Of a stretch of 64,000 nt of DNA, positions 33,477 through 41,926 are shown piece by piece (the stretch's first letter is position 1; each line of letters starts with the position of its first letter). The translations under genes were made by a program, and so were the position numbers. This DNA comes from Fictibacillus marinisediminis. GTDB taxonomy: Bacteria > Bacillota > Bacilli > Bacillales > Fictibacillaceae. The notes below the pieces were generated by a model, which searched no databases, was not told the origin of the DNA, and saw only the letters and a program-made list of their open reading frames with translations. Where the stretch lies: positions 2,046,001 through 2,110,000 of the forward strand of contig NZ_JAIWJX010000002.1 of assembly GCF_023149135.1 (NCBI RefSeq), given 5' to 3'.

Positions 33477-33797
33477 TTATTCGGCAGGGCGCGGACCTGG
33501 ATCGAGCCCATCTTTTGACACGGTCATCGCAGGACGGATTTCAGCATCTTGCTCAACCCTTACCTGACAGGATAAACGAATTCCCTCGCCTAACCCTTTT
33601 GTTTCAATGATATTCCGTTCAAATTCGTTCATCTCACCTAGGTCACCGGAGACAACCTCTACCCGGCAGGTTGTACACTTTGCTTTCCCGCCGCAGCGGT
33701 GAAGAATATCCACTCCATTGTCTTCAAGTCCGATTACAAGTTTTTTTCCATTTTCAATTTCATAATCACCAAAACCCTGTACAGTGATTTTTGCCAT
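33477..33797 (-). CDS. 2Fe-2S ferredoxin
   Basis: A 106-residue ferredoxin of the adrenodoxin/plant type. Cysteine ligands are seen in HRCGGKAKCTTCRVEV (CX5CX2C, about residues 32-41) and LSCQVRVE (about 75). The fold is a beta-grasp domain and the tail ends GLDPGPRPAE. It carries electrons, but the partner is unknown because no reductase or oxygenase gene is adjacent. AAGGAGG is 11 nt before ATG 33797; a TTG nearer to it lies too close. It starts in a divergent arrangement with fhs. Confidence 0.88.
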   Translation of the reverse strand: MAKITVQGFGDYEIENGKKLVIGLEDNGVDILHRCGGKAKCTTCRVEVVSGDLGEMNEFERNIIETKGLGEGIRLSCQVRVEQDAEIRPAMTVSKDGLDPGPRPAE

Positions 33798-33980
33798 GAA
33801 TCTCAATTCCTCCTTTTAGAATTGCAAGATTAAATCCTTTCTATTATACGATAAACTAATCTCGTTAAAAACAAAATTCAGGATAAACTAAATCGATAGG
33901 ACGACAAGAATGTTTACATTTTATAAATGATTTTAGGTAAAATGATTATATGTACGTATTTTACAGGGGGTACTTTACAC

Positions 33981-35669
33981 ATGACAAAGGAAGTCAAGCA
34001 TAAGTCCGACATTGAAATCGCACAAGAAGCAAACATGCTTCGAATTGAAGAGATCGCCGCTCAATTGAATATACAAGAAGAAGACTGGGAACCTTATGGG
34101 CGCTATAAGGCAAAACTTTCATTGGGTTTGTTCGACAAACTTAAAACGAAGCAGGAAGGTAAGGTTGTACTCGTAACATCCATCAATCCAACTCCTGCAG
34201 GTGAGGGTAAATCAACGGTAACGGTCGGCCTTGGACAGGCTCTTAACCGAATCGGAGAAAAAGCCATTATTGCTCTAAGAGAACCTTCGCTTGGCCCTAG
34301 TATGGGACTTAAAGGCGGTGCAGCTGGAGGGGGATACTCCCAAGTTATTCCGATGGAAGATATCAATCTTCACTTTACTGGCGACATTCATGCGATTACA
34401 ACTGCCAATAACGCTTTGGCAGCAGTCATCGATAATCACATCCATCGCGGGAATGAACTGAACATTGATCCTCGGAAAATTGTGTGGAAGCGTGTTCTCG
34501 ATATGAATGACAGAGCACTTCGGAAAATTGTCATCGGTCTTGGCGGACCCGTGCAGGGTGTGCCGCGTGAGGATGGTTTTGATATTACAGTAGCTTCTGA
34601 AGTCATGGCCATCTTTTGTCTTGCGAAAGATCTGGATGATTTGAAGAAGAAACTTTCTAGAATGGTCGTTGGCTATACCTATGAAAATAAACCCGTTACC
34701 GTTGCCGATTTAAAAGTAGAAGGTGCACTGACCCTGCTTTTAAAAGATGCGATCAGACCTAATCTCGTTCAAACGCTTGAAAATACTCCAGCTATTATTC
34801 ATGGAGGCCCGTTCGCCAATATTGCCCACGGATGCAACAGCATCATCGCGACAAAGTTAGCCAGCAAACTTGGAGATTATGTTGTAACAGAAGCAGGGTT
34901 CGGTGCTGATCTCGGGGCGGAGAAGTTTTTAAACATAAAAGCCCGCTATGCTGATCTGAAACCCAGTGCAGTCGTAATCGTCGCTACAGCACGTGCATTG
35001 AAGATGCATGGAGGACAGAATAAAAATCAATTGTCAACGGAAGATCTTCAAGCATTGGCTGCTGGAATGGCCAATCTTGAAAAACATATTGAAACGATCC
35101 AGGCATTTGGGGTGCCTTTTGTGGTAGCTGTCAACCGTTTTGTGTCCGATCATGATTCTGAAATTCAGTATATCTTGAAGTGGTGCAGCGAGAAGAATAT
35201 ACCTGTTGAACTATCCGATGTTTGGCTGAAAGGCGGAGAAGGCGGTGAAGATCTGGCAAGAAAAGTACTCGATATTATCGAGAATGGAATCAATGAGTAT
35301 CAGCCGTTGTATACACTGGATCAGCCACTTGAAGAAAAAATCATAACGATTGCCGAGAAAGTGTATGGTGCAAGCGGGGTTCAGTTTTCACCAAAAGCGC
35401 TGACACAGCTTCAAGAGTTTGAACTGCAAGGCTGGTCAACCCTTCCTGTCTGTATGGCCAAAACCCAGTATTCACTTTCTGATGATCCGAAAAGACTGGG
35501 ACGACCTGAGGAATTTGTGATCACTATTCGTGAATTAAAAGCATCAATTGGAGCAGGCTTCATTGTGGCACTGACCGGAGATGTGATGACGATGCCGGGA
35601 TTGCCGAAAGCACCTGCAGCATTGAATATGGATGTTACAGAAGACGGGAAAGCAGTGGGATTGTTTTAA
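33981..35669 (+). CDS. fhs: Formate-tetrahydrofolate ligase
   Basis: A 562-residue enzyme that joins formate to tetrahydrofolate with ATP, giving 10-formyl-THF for purine and fMet synthesis. The P-loop region is [19 protein letters not shown] (about 66-84), and the conserved [20 protein letters not shown] follows at about 96-115. Length matches the family. ATG at 33981 has AGGGGG at 33964-33970; an upstream ATG at 33927 has no ribosome site. No obvious one-carbon neighbours. Upstream of it, TTTACA at 33913 is a candidate -35 element. Confidence 0.95.
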   Translation: MTKEVKHKSDIEIAQEANMLRIEEIAAQLNIQEEDWEPYGRYKAKLSLGLFDKLKTKQEGKVVLVTSINPTPAGEGKSTVTVGLGQALNRIGEKAIIALREPSLGPSMGLKGGAAGGGYSQVIPMEDINLHFTGDIHAITTANNALAAVIDNHIHRGNELNIDPRKIVWKRVLDMNDRALRKIVIGLGGPVQGVPREDGFDITVASEVMAIFCLAKDLDDLKKKLSRMVVGYTYENKPVTVADLKVEGALTLLLKDAIRPNLVQTLENTPAIIHGGPFANIAHGCNSIIATKLASKLGDYVVTEAGFGADLGAEKFLNIKARYADLKPSAVVIVATARALKMHGGQNKNQLSTEDLQALAAGMANLEKHIETIQAFGVPFVVAVNRFVSDHDSEIQYILKWCSEKNIPVELSDVWLKGGEGGEDLARKVLDIIENGINEYQPLYTLDQPLEEKIITIAEKVYGASGVQFSPKALTQLQEFELQGWSTLPVCMAKTQYSLSDDPKRLGRPEEFVITIRELKASIGAGFIVALTGDVMTMPGLPKAPAALNMDVTEDGKAVGLF

Positions 35670-35715
35670 AAGAGAAGCAGGTTTGGTATACTTAGCGGAG
35701 GGGAGGGTGCACATT

Positions 35716-35868
35716 ATGAAACCATTGCAAATTTCAGCAGAAACAGCCCTCATGCTGTCCAAGAAGCTGAATGTTCCGCTTGAACAGATCATGCATATGC
35801 CTCAGCATATTTTAATAAAGAAACTCATGGAAATTTCTGAGGAAGAAGAGACAAAAAAGGAAGAATAA
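35716..35868 (+). CDS. yycC: YycC-like protein (50 aa)
   Basis: A 50-residue protein, MKPLQISAETALMLSKKLN followed by PLEQIMHMPQHILIKKLME, with an acidic tail. This is very like B. subtilis YycC, which has the same core. Function unknown. It sits 47 nt after fhs and may share its transcript. GGAGGGGAGGGTG at 35698-35710 is a strong ribosome site before ATG 35716. The name is by memory of the family and the location differs from B. subtilis. Confidence 0.75.
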   Translation: MKPLQISAETALMLSKKLNVPLEQIMHMPQHILIKKLMEISEEEETKKEE

Positions 35869-35915
35869 AAGACGGAAACCTACTTTACGGATTAAAAGTA
35901 GGTTTCTATTTTTCA
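35869..35915 (+). terminator. Intrinsic terminator after yycC-like gene
   Basis: GAAACCTACTTT / AAAGTAGGTTTC stem followed by TATTTTT. Confidence 0.85.
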
Positions 35916-35963
35916 ATGTTAAAGTCCATACTATTATAAAAAGAACAAAGGAATTGAGATGCG

Positions 35964-36824
35964 ATGGAAAATAAGTTAAGAGCCGGAGAGGTATTTACAT
36001 TAAAAGTTGAACGGTTGAGCGATTTCGGCTATTTTTTAAGCCTTGGAACTGAAGAAGTTATGCTGCATAAAAGAGAAGCTTCTAAAGAGCTAAAAGAAGG
36101 AGAAACGGTCGAAGTATTTTTATACCAGGATCATGAAGGGAGATTGGCAGCAACCATGACCCAGCCAAAAGTCCGTCTGGATACACTGGCATGGCTCAAG
36201 GTCGTTGGCTCTACGAAACGATTGGGTGTATTCCTGGACATTGGCATACATAAGGATGTATTGCTGTCAAACGATGATCTGCCCGGCCCTTTAGAGCAGT
36301 GGCCTGGAATTGGAGACCAATTGTACTGCGGTCTTCGTCTGGATAAGAAGGGAAGGCTGTTTGCGGACCTTGCGAGTGAACAGGAAATCGTTGAACAGGC
36401 AGAAGCAGCGAATGAAAGCCATTTTAATCAAATGGTTACTGGACATGTGTACAAGCTTAATGATTCAGGAGCATTAATCTTTACAGAGAACAGTCTGATC
36501 GGCTTTATCCATCAAGATGAAATGAGCCACCAGCTCCGCCTCGGCGAACGGGTAGAATGCCGCGTCACATTCATAAGGGATGATGGAAGAGTAAATCTTT
36601 CGATGAAGCCGAGGAAAGAACAAGCATATAGTGAGGATGCCGAAAAAATCTACACCTATCTAAAAGCAAATAAAGGCCAGATGCCTTATACTGATAAATC
36701 CAGTCCGGATGAGATTAAAAATGAATTTGATATAAGCAAGGCGGCATTTAAACGGGCTCTGGGCAAATTGATCAAAGAAAATAAAATCAAGCAGGAGAAC
36801 GGAAAAACGTACCTTAAGATTTAG
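35964..36824 (+). CDS. cvfB: S1 RNA-binding protein CvfB family
   Basis: A 286-residue protein with three tandem S1-like beta-barrel domains followed by a winged helix. The first S1 (1-60) contains GDFGYFLSLG-type sequence (LSDFGYFLSLGTEEVML), the second (about 70-140) TKRLGVFLDIGIHKDVLL, the third (about 150-215) DSGALIFTENSLIGFIH, and the C-terminal KAAFKRALGKLIKENKIK is the winged helix. CvfB homologues (YitL in B. subtilis) bind RNA and affect virulence and gene expression. The ATG has AAAGGAATTGAG upstream. Monocistronic. Confidence 0.87.
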   Translation: MENKLRAGEVFTLKVERLSDFGYFLSLGTEEVMLHKREASKELKEGETVEVFLYQDHEGRLAATMTQPKVRLDTLAWLKVVGSTKRLGVFLDIGIHKDVLLSNDDLPGPLEQWPGIGDQLYCGLRLDKKGRLFADLASEQEIVEQAEAANESHFNQMVTGHVYKLNDSGALIFTENSLIGFIHQDEMSHQLRLGERVECRVTFIRDDGRVNLSMKPRKEQAYSEDAEKIYTYLKANKGQMPYTDKSSPDEIKNEFDISKAAFKRALGKLIKENKIKQENGKTYLKI

Positions 36825-36900
36825 CTTTGTTCAATCGATGCTTGCTTATACCCTTCTGCTTTTCTGTAGGTGGTTCAATCACACATCCACCAAAAATTAA

Positions 36901-37124
36901 CAATATGGACTAACAGAGCTTTTTAATATAAAGCATGCAGAAGATAAACGGTCTGCCTATGAAAACAACAATAAAAACAGATACAGTGATGGCCTCATCG
37001 CTGTTTTAGCGGCCATATACTTCTTATGGGTCATAAAGCAGGAACCGCCGATATAAAAACCTTCCTCTTCGCCATCGCGCTTCTTGTTTCAGGAATCATT
37101 TTTGGAAGAAAGAAAAAGGACAGC
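36901..37124 (+). pseudogene. Decayed small membrane protein gene (probable frameshift, no start)
   Basis: One frame reads from a stop at 36898 without a start codon, giving a hydrophilic head and the hydrophobic segment DGLIAVLAAIYFLWVIK, then stops at 37054. A second frame, shifted by one, continues with KTFLFAIALLVSGIIFGRKKK (about 37057-37119), a second membrane-like segment ending in a basic cluster. Joined, they would make a two-helix membrane protein. A terminator with an A/T-rich stem follows at 37113. The remaining 36825-36900 shows no gene. This is a guess from hydrophobicity. Confidence 0.35.
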
Positions 37125-37143
37125 TTTAGCTGTCCTTTTTCAA
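37113..37143. terminator. Bidirectional terminator before the acetate symporter
   Basis: AAAAAGGACAGCT / AGCTGTCCTTTTT is a perfect stem with flanking A and T runs, useful to the actP-like gene on the minus strand. Confidence 0.88.
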
Positions 37144-37153
37144 TGGTTTTATT

Positions 37154-38695
37154 TTAAGCATTATCTCGGAGACCAATTCCGGTATTGACCTTGACTACGA
37201 TTTCATCAAACTTGCCATCATCAAACTTTTTGGAGGAAAGAAGGGTACCAGCAATAGCACCGAGGAATCCGAGTGGAATTGAAACAATACCCGGATTTGC
37301 TAATGGAAAGACAGGTTCACCGACCAAAATTGCCACACCCGCTTCTGGAGACCAAACGCTTGGGCTTAGAGCTACTAAAATAAGTGAGCTTAAGAGCCCA
37401 ACCAGCATTCCAGAAACGGCTCCGGCTGTATTAAAGCGCTTCCAAAAAACGGTGAATAATAGAATGGGAAGGTTCGCGCTGGCAGCTACAGCAAAAGCAA
37501 GTGAAACGAGAAAAGCTACGTTTAATTTTTGTGCAAACAACGCGAGGATAATGGACAAGATGGCTACCCCAATGGATGACCAACGAGCAGCTTTCATCTG
37601 TTCTTTTTCAGTGGCTTCACCTTTCCGTAAGATTTGACTGTAAAAATCATGGGCGAACGCTGAAGCAGCTGAAAGGACTAGACCAGCAACTACTGCCAGA
37701 ATGGTAGCGAAAGCAACTGCAGATACAAAAGCAAACAAGAAATCTCCCCCAAGCGCTTTTGCAAGCAGTGGGGCAGCCATATTTCCGGCGGAATTTGCTT
37801 TTATGATAGAATCAGTTCCAACGAAAGCAGCAGCTCCAAAACCAAGAAAGATTGTCATAATATAAAAGATACCAATCATCCATGTCGCATAAACAACTGA
37901 CTTTCTTGCAGTTGGTGCATCCTTTACAGTAAAAAAGCGAATAAGTATGTGGGGTAGTCCTGCCGTTCCCAGAACGAGTGCCAGATTCAGAGAGATAGTG
38001 TCCAGAGGATCTTTGTATTTGTTTCCTGGATGAAGAAAACTCTCACCTAATGGGGTGGCTGTTTTTATATGTTCAAACATACCCGTGATGCTGTAGCCGA
38101 ATTTTGCAAATACCATCAGAGAGATTATGAAAGTACCTGCCATCAGCAGTCCCGCTTTTACAATCTGAACCCAGCTTGTCGCCATCATTCCTCCAAACAC
38201 CACATAGACTGTCATAAGCACACCAACAATTAGAACAGAAGTTGTATACTCTATGTCGAGTAATAAGGTAATCAGTGCCCCCGCACCGACCAATTGAGCA
38301 ATCATGTAAAAGATTGAAATAGTGATGGTGTTTAACGCAGCCACACCCCGGACTTTTTTATCATCAAACCTAGCCGCAATCATATCAGCCATTGTATATT
38401 TCCCCAGATTTCGCAAAGGCTCAGCGACGAGATAGAGGACAACAAGGTAAGCCACAAGAAAGCCGATGGAATAAAAAAAGCCATCAAAACCCGAAAGTGC
38501 AATAGACCCGGCAATGCCGAGGAAAGATGCTGCTGACATGTAGTCCCCTGCGATCGCAAAGCCATTCTGCCAGCCTGTCAGTCCACTGCTGGCTGTATAG
38601 AAATCATTGGCTGTATTTGTGCGTTTCGCAGCAAAATAAGTAATCACCAGAGTAATTGCCACAATTGCTATAAATAGCATAAATGCAGTATTCAT
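37154..38695 (-). CDS. Cation:acetate symporter (sodium:solute symporter family)
   Basis: A 513-residue membrane protein with 13 predicted helices of the SSS family. AIAGDYMSAASFLGIAGSIAL (about 48-68), with the sodium-binding GDYMSAASFLG, and DMIAARFDDKKVRG are typical of ActP-like acetate symporters. B. subtilis YwcA is similar. It imports acetate or other short monocarboxylates with Na+ or H+. It overlaps the upstream DUF485 gene by 4 bp, the classical ywcB-ywcA and yjcH-actP pair. A CodY-like box lies upstream of the pair. Confidence 0.9.
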   Translation of the reverse strand: MNTAFMLFIAIVAITLVITYFAAKRTNTANDFYTASSGLTGWQNGFAIAGDYMSAASFLGIAGSIALSGFDGFFYSIGFLVAYLVVLYLVAEPLRNLGKYTMADMIAARFDDKKVRGVAALNTITISIFYMIAQLVGAGALITLLLDIEYTTSVLIVGVLMTVYVVFGGMMATSWVQIVKAGLLMAGTFIISLMVFAKFGYSITGMFEHIKTATPLGESFLHPGNKYKDPLDTISLNLALVLGTAGLPHILIRFFTVKDAPTARKSVVYATWMIGIFYIMTIFLGFGAAAFVGTDSIIKANSAGNMAAPLLAKALGGDFLFAFVSAVAFATILAVVAGLVLSAASAFAHDFYSQILRKGEATEKEQMKAARWSSIGVAILSIILALFAQKLNVAFLVSLAFAVAASANLPILLFTVFWKRFNTAGAVSGMLVGLLSSLILVALSPSVWSPEAGVAILVGEPVFPLANPGIVSIPLGFLGAIAGTLLSSKKFDDGKFDEIVVKVNTGIGLRDNA

Positions 38696-39030
38696 TTTCT
38701 GTCAGCCTCCTTTAAAGACTGACGTATAATCTCATCTGCTTGTTTGTCAAAAGCAACCGCTCGTTTAGAATAAAGGCTGCATAAAACCCATGTCATAATA
38801 AATTGTGAAAAAGCAAAAACCCAGGCCCAGCTAATGTCACCGAAGGCAGAAGTATTAAGAATTGTAGAGTATGAGGTCATGATGGGGAGAGTAAAATAAA
38901 AAACAAAGAAGAAAATGCACATCGGAAGAAGAAATTTCTTTTTTTCTTGAAGTAATTGTTTAAAGGACGCAGAAGAAGCAATCTTGGAATAATTTATATT
39001 TTTGTCTTCAGATTTTTTCTCTGCTAACAC
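38692..39030 (-). CDS. DUF485 membrane protein (symporter partner)
   Basis: A 112-residue protein with two transmembrane helices (about 41-63 and 72-92), a cytosolic N-terminus rich in Lys and Ser, and ending QADEIIRQSLKEADRK. It belongs to DUF485, whose genes precede acetate symporters in many bacteria (YjcH, YwcB). GTG at 39030 has GGAGG 7 nt upstream; an upstream start at 39081 would lack a ribosome site. The stop overlaps the symporter ATG by 4 bp, implying coupled translation. Its role is unknown. Confidence 0.85.
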   Translation of the reverse strand: MLAEKKSEDKNINYSKIASSASFKQLLQEKKKFLLPMCIFFFVFYFTLPIMTSYSTILNTSAFGDISWAWVFAFSQFIMTWVLCSLYSKRAVAFDKQADEIIRQSLKEADRK

Positions 39031-39090
39031 TCGATCCCCTCCTGAGCCTGAACGGGTGAATCTTTTAACATCATGCAACACTCCTTTTTG

Positions 39091-39105
39091 TTTTTTCTGA
39101 AAATT
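39091..39105. promoter_or_regulatory. CodY-like box upstream of DUF485-symporter operon
   Basis: TTTTTTCTGAAAATT agrees with the CodY consensus AATTTTCNGAAAATT at 13 of 15 positions. On the minus strand a TATAAT lies at 39122-39117, which puts the site just downstream of the inferred start, where a repressor would act. Binding is inference. Confidence 0.4.
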
Positions 39106-39248
39106 AAATCATTTTCATTATATAAAAATTATGGCTTATTATCTAGCTTTTTAAAAGATATAGTTGATGTTAACTTAAGGTTATAGTATTTTTAGGATAT
39201 TTACCTTACATATACATAGGAAGAAGGAAAGAAGGATGGTGAGAAGCA

Positions 39249-39929
39249 TTGAGCTTGATTTTAATTAAACTTGGCATTTCGGCATTTCTTGGATTAGTTA
39301 TCGGTCTCGAGCGAGAGCTTAAGCGAAAACCTGTCGGGTTAAAGACCTGTTTGGTGATTTCAATCAGCAGCTGCTTATTAACGATCGTTTCCATCGAGTC
39401 AGCGAAGAGCTTCTCTGAATTAACCGGGCGAACGATGATGGACCCAATGCGTCTGGCTGCGCAGGTCGTAAGCGGGATCGGTTTTCTTGGAGCAGGGGTG
39501 ATTTTACGGAGAAGCAATGATGTAATTTCCGGACTGACTACAGCTGCAATGATTTGGGGAGCATCCGGACTGGGAATAGCATCAGGTGCAGGTTTCTATT
39601 TAGAGGCAGCAGCAGGAGCTCTTATGATCCTAATCAGTGTTGAGTTAATTCCAATGATCATGAAATGGATGGGCCCAAAAACGCTGAGAGAAAAAGAAGC
39701 CCGTGTTCGCATTATTGTGCCGGATGGATGGAACATGACTGAGATGGTAAAAGAAATCAAACAAAAACAATTAAAGATCCTGAATGTTCGAGTGAAGGAT
39801 CTGGACAATGGCACAAGTAAAATGGAGCTTACCTTGAGCATTTATGAAAAAAGATATACAACTGACATTTATTATGATATTAAAGAGATAAAAGGAGTTC
39901 AAAACGTAGAAATTGAAACGTTGAGCTAA
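39249..39929 (+). CDS. MgtC/SapB family protein
   Basis: A 226-residue protein with a 5-helix membrane part (residues 1-130) and a C-terminal ACT-like regulatory domain (about 145-226). The MgtC signature is GLVIGLERELKRKPVGLKTC (about 14-33), with RLAAQVVSGIGFLGAGVIL (about 70-88). MgtC proteins bind and inhibit F1Fo ATPase or affect Mg2+ homeostasis in pathogens, but in soil bacilli the role is unproven. The TTG start has GGTGAGAAGCA upstream. Divergent from the acetate symporter operon. Confidence 0.85.
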   Translation: MSLILIKLGISAFLGLVIGLERELKRKPVGLKTCLVISISSCLLTIVSIESAKSFSELTGRTMMDPMRLAAQVVSGIGFLGAGVILRRSNDVISGLTTAAMIWGASGLGIASGAGFYLEAAAGALMILISVELIPMIMKWMGPKTLREKEARVRIIVPDGWNMTEMVKEIKQKQLKILNVRVKDLDNGTSKMELTLSIYEKRYTTDIYYDIKEIKGVQNVEIETLS

Positions 39930-39951
39930 CTTCATAAAAGGAGCCCTGTGA

Positions 39952-40530
39952 ATGAAGGCATTAGTGATTGTAGATTATACCTATGATTTTGTAGCAGACG
40001 ATGGAAAGCTGACTTGCGGAGTTCCAGGTCAATCCATAGAAAAAAGGATTACAACAATAACAAAACATTTTATTGAACAAAAGGATTTTGTTGTTTTTGC
40101 TGTTGATCTCCACGAAGAAGAAGATTCTTATCATCCAGAGAGCAGCCTGTTTCCATCTCACAACATCAGAGGAACGAAAGGCCGGGAGCAATATGGAAAA
40201 CTTGGTGAACTTGCTGATTCTCTAACTGCACAGGAAAAAATCAACATTTACTGGATGGATAAAACACGATACAGTGCGTTTGCGGGTACCAATCTGGATC
40301 TTAAACTTAGAGAACGAAACATTACAGAGCTGCATCTCGTTGGAGTATGTTCTGACATCTGTGTTCTTCATACGGCTATTGATGCTTACAATAAGGGCTA
40401 TAATATTGTGATTCACGAGGATGCTGTGCAAAGTTTTAATTCGGAAGGGCACCAATGGGCACTTGGGCATTTTACAAACGTTTTGGGCGCAAAGGTAATT
40501 AAGGACAGCCAATTTACTTCAATATTTTGA
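39952..40530 (+). CDS. pncA: Nicotinamidase PncA
   Basis: A 192-residue isochorismatase-fold hydrolase that deamidates nicotinamide to nicotinate in NAD salvage. VIVDYTYDFVADDGKLTCG (Asp near 8), DLHEEEDSYHPESSLFPSH (metal His-rich region near 56-70), KTRYSAFAGT (Lys near 103), and catalytic Cys in GVCSDICVLHTA (about 138) are all present. It matches B. subtilis PncA closely in length and motifs. It follows mgtC by 22 nt and may be in one operon. GGAGC ribosome site at 39941 precedes ATG. nadE lies 20 kb further on. Confidence 0.9.
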   Translation: MKALVIVDYTYDFVADDGKLTCGVPGQSIEKRITTITKHFIEQKDFVVFAVDLHEEEDSYHPESSLFPSHNIRGTKGREQYGKLGELADSLTAQEKINIYWMDKTRYSAFAGTNLDLKLRERNITELHLVGVCSDICVLHTAIDAYNKGYNIVIHEDAVQSFNSEGHQWALGHFTNVLGAKVIKDSQFTSIF

Positions 40531-40539
40531 TTCATTTGG

Positions 40540-40570
40540 AAGGCGGGCGGCCAGCTCCGCCTTTTTAATT
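40540..40570 (+). terminator. Intrinsic terminator after pncA
   Basis: AAGGCGG / CCGCCTT stem with a 10-nt loop, followed by TTTAATTTT. Confidence 0.72.
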
Positions 40571-40606
40571 TTACAGGCCACAAGATTATAGGGAAGGAAT
40601 GATCAC

Positions 40607-41257
40607 ATGCCAAAAACAGCATTGATTGCGGGAGCAACCGGTTTGGTAGGAAAAGAACTTCTCGGGCTGCTCGTCAGCAGTGGTGACTATGATCAGGTCA
40701 TCGTGTTAACAAGAAATGAAACAGGCGTTCACGATAAAAAACTTATCGAAATGCAGATTAATTTTGACGAACTGCCATCCTATCAGCGATTTTTTAGTGC
40801 AAATGATATCTTTTGCTGTTTAGGGACGACGATAAAAAAGGCCAAAACGAAAGAAGCCTTTCGAAAAGTTGACTTTGAGTATCCCGTGATGATGTCTCAG
40901 TTTGCCGCGGAACAAGGTGCTGCGCGCTTTCTCGTAATCTCTGCCATAGGTGCCAAGCCAGATTCCAGGTTTTTTTACAGCAGTGTAAAAGGAGAAATGG
41001 AACAAGCCGTAAGGAAAGCAGTTATTCCTTCTGTTGGAATCTTCCGCCCCTCGCTTTTAACAGGGAACCGGGAGGAGTGGAGGACGGGAGAAAAAGCAGG
41101 AGAATGGCTCGCCAACTCCTTATCTTTTCTGTTCAAAGGGAAACTTCGAAAGTATCTGCCTGTTTCAGGGAGTTTGGTTGCGCGTTCCATGTACGAGTTT
41201 GCTCAAGGGAATATAAAAGGTAATACTGTAATTGAATCAGAAGTGATGGCAAAGTAA
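40607..41257 (+). CDS. NAD(P)-binding Rossmann-fold oxidoreductase (YwnB/TIP30-like)
   Basis: A 216-residue short-chain-dehydrogenase-like protein. The nucleotide-binding motif GATGLVGKELLGLL is at about 8-21, and CCLGTTIKKAKTKEAFRKVD near 68-87, with LVISAIGAKPDSRFFYSSVKGEMEQ near 106-130 matching atypical SDR proteins of the TIP30/HTATIP2 type. Typical YxxxK residues are seen as YSSVKGE. Function in bacteria is unknown. The ATG has GGGAAGGAAT upstream. It lies between pncA and brxA, each with its own signals, so it is likely monocistronic. Confidence 0.8.
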   Translation: MPKTALIAGATGLVGKELLGLLVSSGDYDQVIVLTRNETGVHDKKLIEMQINFDELPSYQRFFSANDIFCCLGTTIKKAKTKEAFRKVDFEYPVMMSQFAAEQGAARFLVISAIGAKPDSRFFYSSVKGEMEQAVRKAVIPSVGIFRPSLLTGNREEWRTGEKAGEWLANSLSFLFKGKLRKYLPVSGSLVARSMYEFAQGNIKGNTVIESEVMAK

Positions 41258-41276
41258 AAGGTAAAAGATAAATGAG

Positions 41277-41305
41277 TTTATTCCGTCAACGGAATCAGCT
41301 ATAAT
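41277..41305 (+). promoter_or_regulatory. Promoter of brxA with an inverted repeat in the spacer
   Basis: TTTATT (41277-41282), 17-bp spacer, perfect TATAAT (41300-41305). The spacer contains ATTCCG-TCAA-CGGAAT (41280-41295), a 6-bp inverted repeat in a good place for a repressor. The regulator is unknown. Confidence 0.55.
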
Positions 41306-41334
41306 TAGTGTACAGATCTATTTGGAGGGATAAA

Positions 41335-41766
41335 ATGAACGCTTACGAAGAATACATGAGACAGATGGCTCAGCCGATGAGAAATGAGCTTACAAATGCA
41401 GGGTTTAGTGAACTGACAACACCAGAAGAAGTTGATCGTTTTATGGAGAATACAGAAGGAACTTCTCTCGTTTTTATTAATTCAGTATGCGGATGTGCTG
41501 CTGGATTGGCCAGGCCTTCTGCGATCTACTCTTTAAATCATGCAGCAAAACCGGATAACATTGTTACAGTTTTTGCAGGCCAGGATAAAGAAGCAACGGC
41601 AAGGATGAGAGATTATTTTGAAGGTTACCCTCCTTCTTCACCTTCCATGGCACTTTTAAAGGGAAAAGAAGTAGTGCATTTTATCCATCGTCACGATATT
41701 GAGAACCACAGCGCAGAAGAAATTGTAGAGAATCTTGTAACCGCCTATGAGAAAAATAATAAATAA
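41335..41766 (+). CDS. brxA: Bacilliredoxin BrxA (YphP family)
   Basis: A 143-residue thioredoxin-fold protein with the CGC active site in NSVCGCAAGLARPSA (about residues 50-55) and the conserved EGYPPSSPSMALLKGKEVVHF. It reduces bacillithiol mixed disulfides on proteins. It is closer in its N-terminus and GKEVVHF part to YphP (BrxA) than to YqiW (BrxB). GGAGGG at 41322-41327 supports ATG 41335; an upstream ATG at 41308 lies before that ribosome site. It has its own sigma-A promoter. Confidence 0.92.
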   Translation: MNAYEEYMRQMAQPMRNELTNAGFSELTTPEEVDRFMENTEGTSLVFINSVCGCAAGLARPSAIYSLNHAAKPDNIVTVFAGQDKEATARMRDYFEGYPPSSPSMALLKGKEVVHFIHRHDIENHSAEEIVENLVTAYEKNNK

Positions 41767-41768
41767 TT

Positions 41769-41798
41769 AAAAGAACTCATTTTGAGTTCTTTTTTTGT
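41769..41798 (+). terminator. Intrinsic terminator after brxA
   Basis: AAAAGAACTCA / TGAGTTCTTTT stem with a 4-nt loop, followed by TTT. Confidence 0.88.
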
Positions 41799-41821
41799 GC
41801 GAAAAAATCAATCTCACAACT

Positions 41822-41847
41822 AATTTTGAGAAAATATTCAGAAAACA
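41822..41847. promoter_or_regulatory. Two overlapping CodY-like boxes upstream of amt
   Basis: AATTTTGAGAAAATA (41822-41836) agrees with the CodY consensus at 13 of 15 positions, and AATATTCAGAAAACA (41833-41847) at 12 of 15. They end 2 bp upstream of the amt -35 element. A degenerate TnrA-like match also covers 41825-41841, centred about 51 bp before the inferred start. Confidence 0.4.
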
Positions 41848-41848
41848 A

Positions 41849-41877
41849 TTGCCATTTTTATTTTCATGTCATATAGT
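41849..41877 (+). promoter_or_regulatory. Sigma-A promoter of the amt operon
   Basis: TTGCCA (41849-41854), 17-bp spacer, TATAGT (41872-41877). Inferred transcript start is near 41884. Confidence 0.65.
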
Positions 41878-41888
41878 ATATCTAATGA

Positions 41889-41905
41889 TGTTAGAAAATA
41901 TGACA
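41889..41905. promoter_or_regulatory. GlnR/TnrA box in the amt leader
   Basis: TGTTAGAAAATATGACA fits the 17-bp consensus TGTNANAWWWTMTNACA at every fixed position. It lies just downstream of the inferred start and 22 bp upstream of the ATG, a place that suits repression rather than activation. A half-matching copy, TGTCATATAGTATATCT (41868-41884), overlaps the -10 element. Together they form 10-bp inverted arms CATGTCATAT and ATATGACATG. Confidence 0.75.
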
Positions 41906-41926
41906 TGAGAAGGGTGGAGAGATAAC

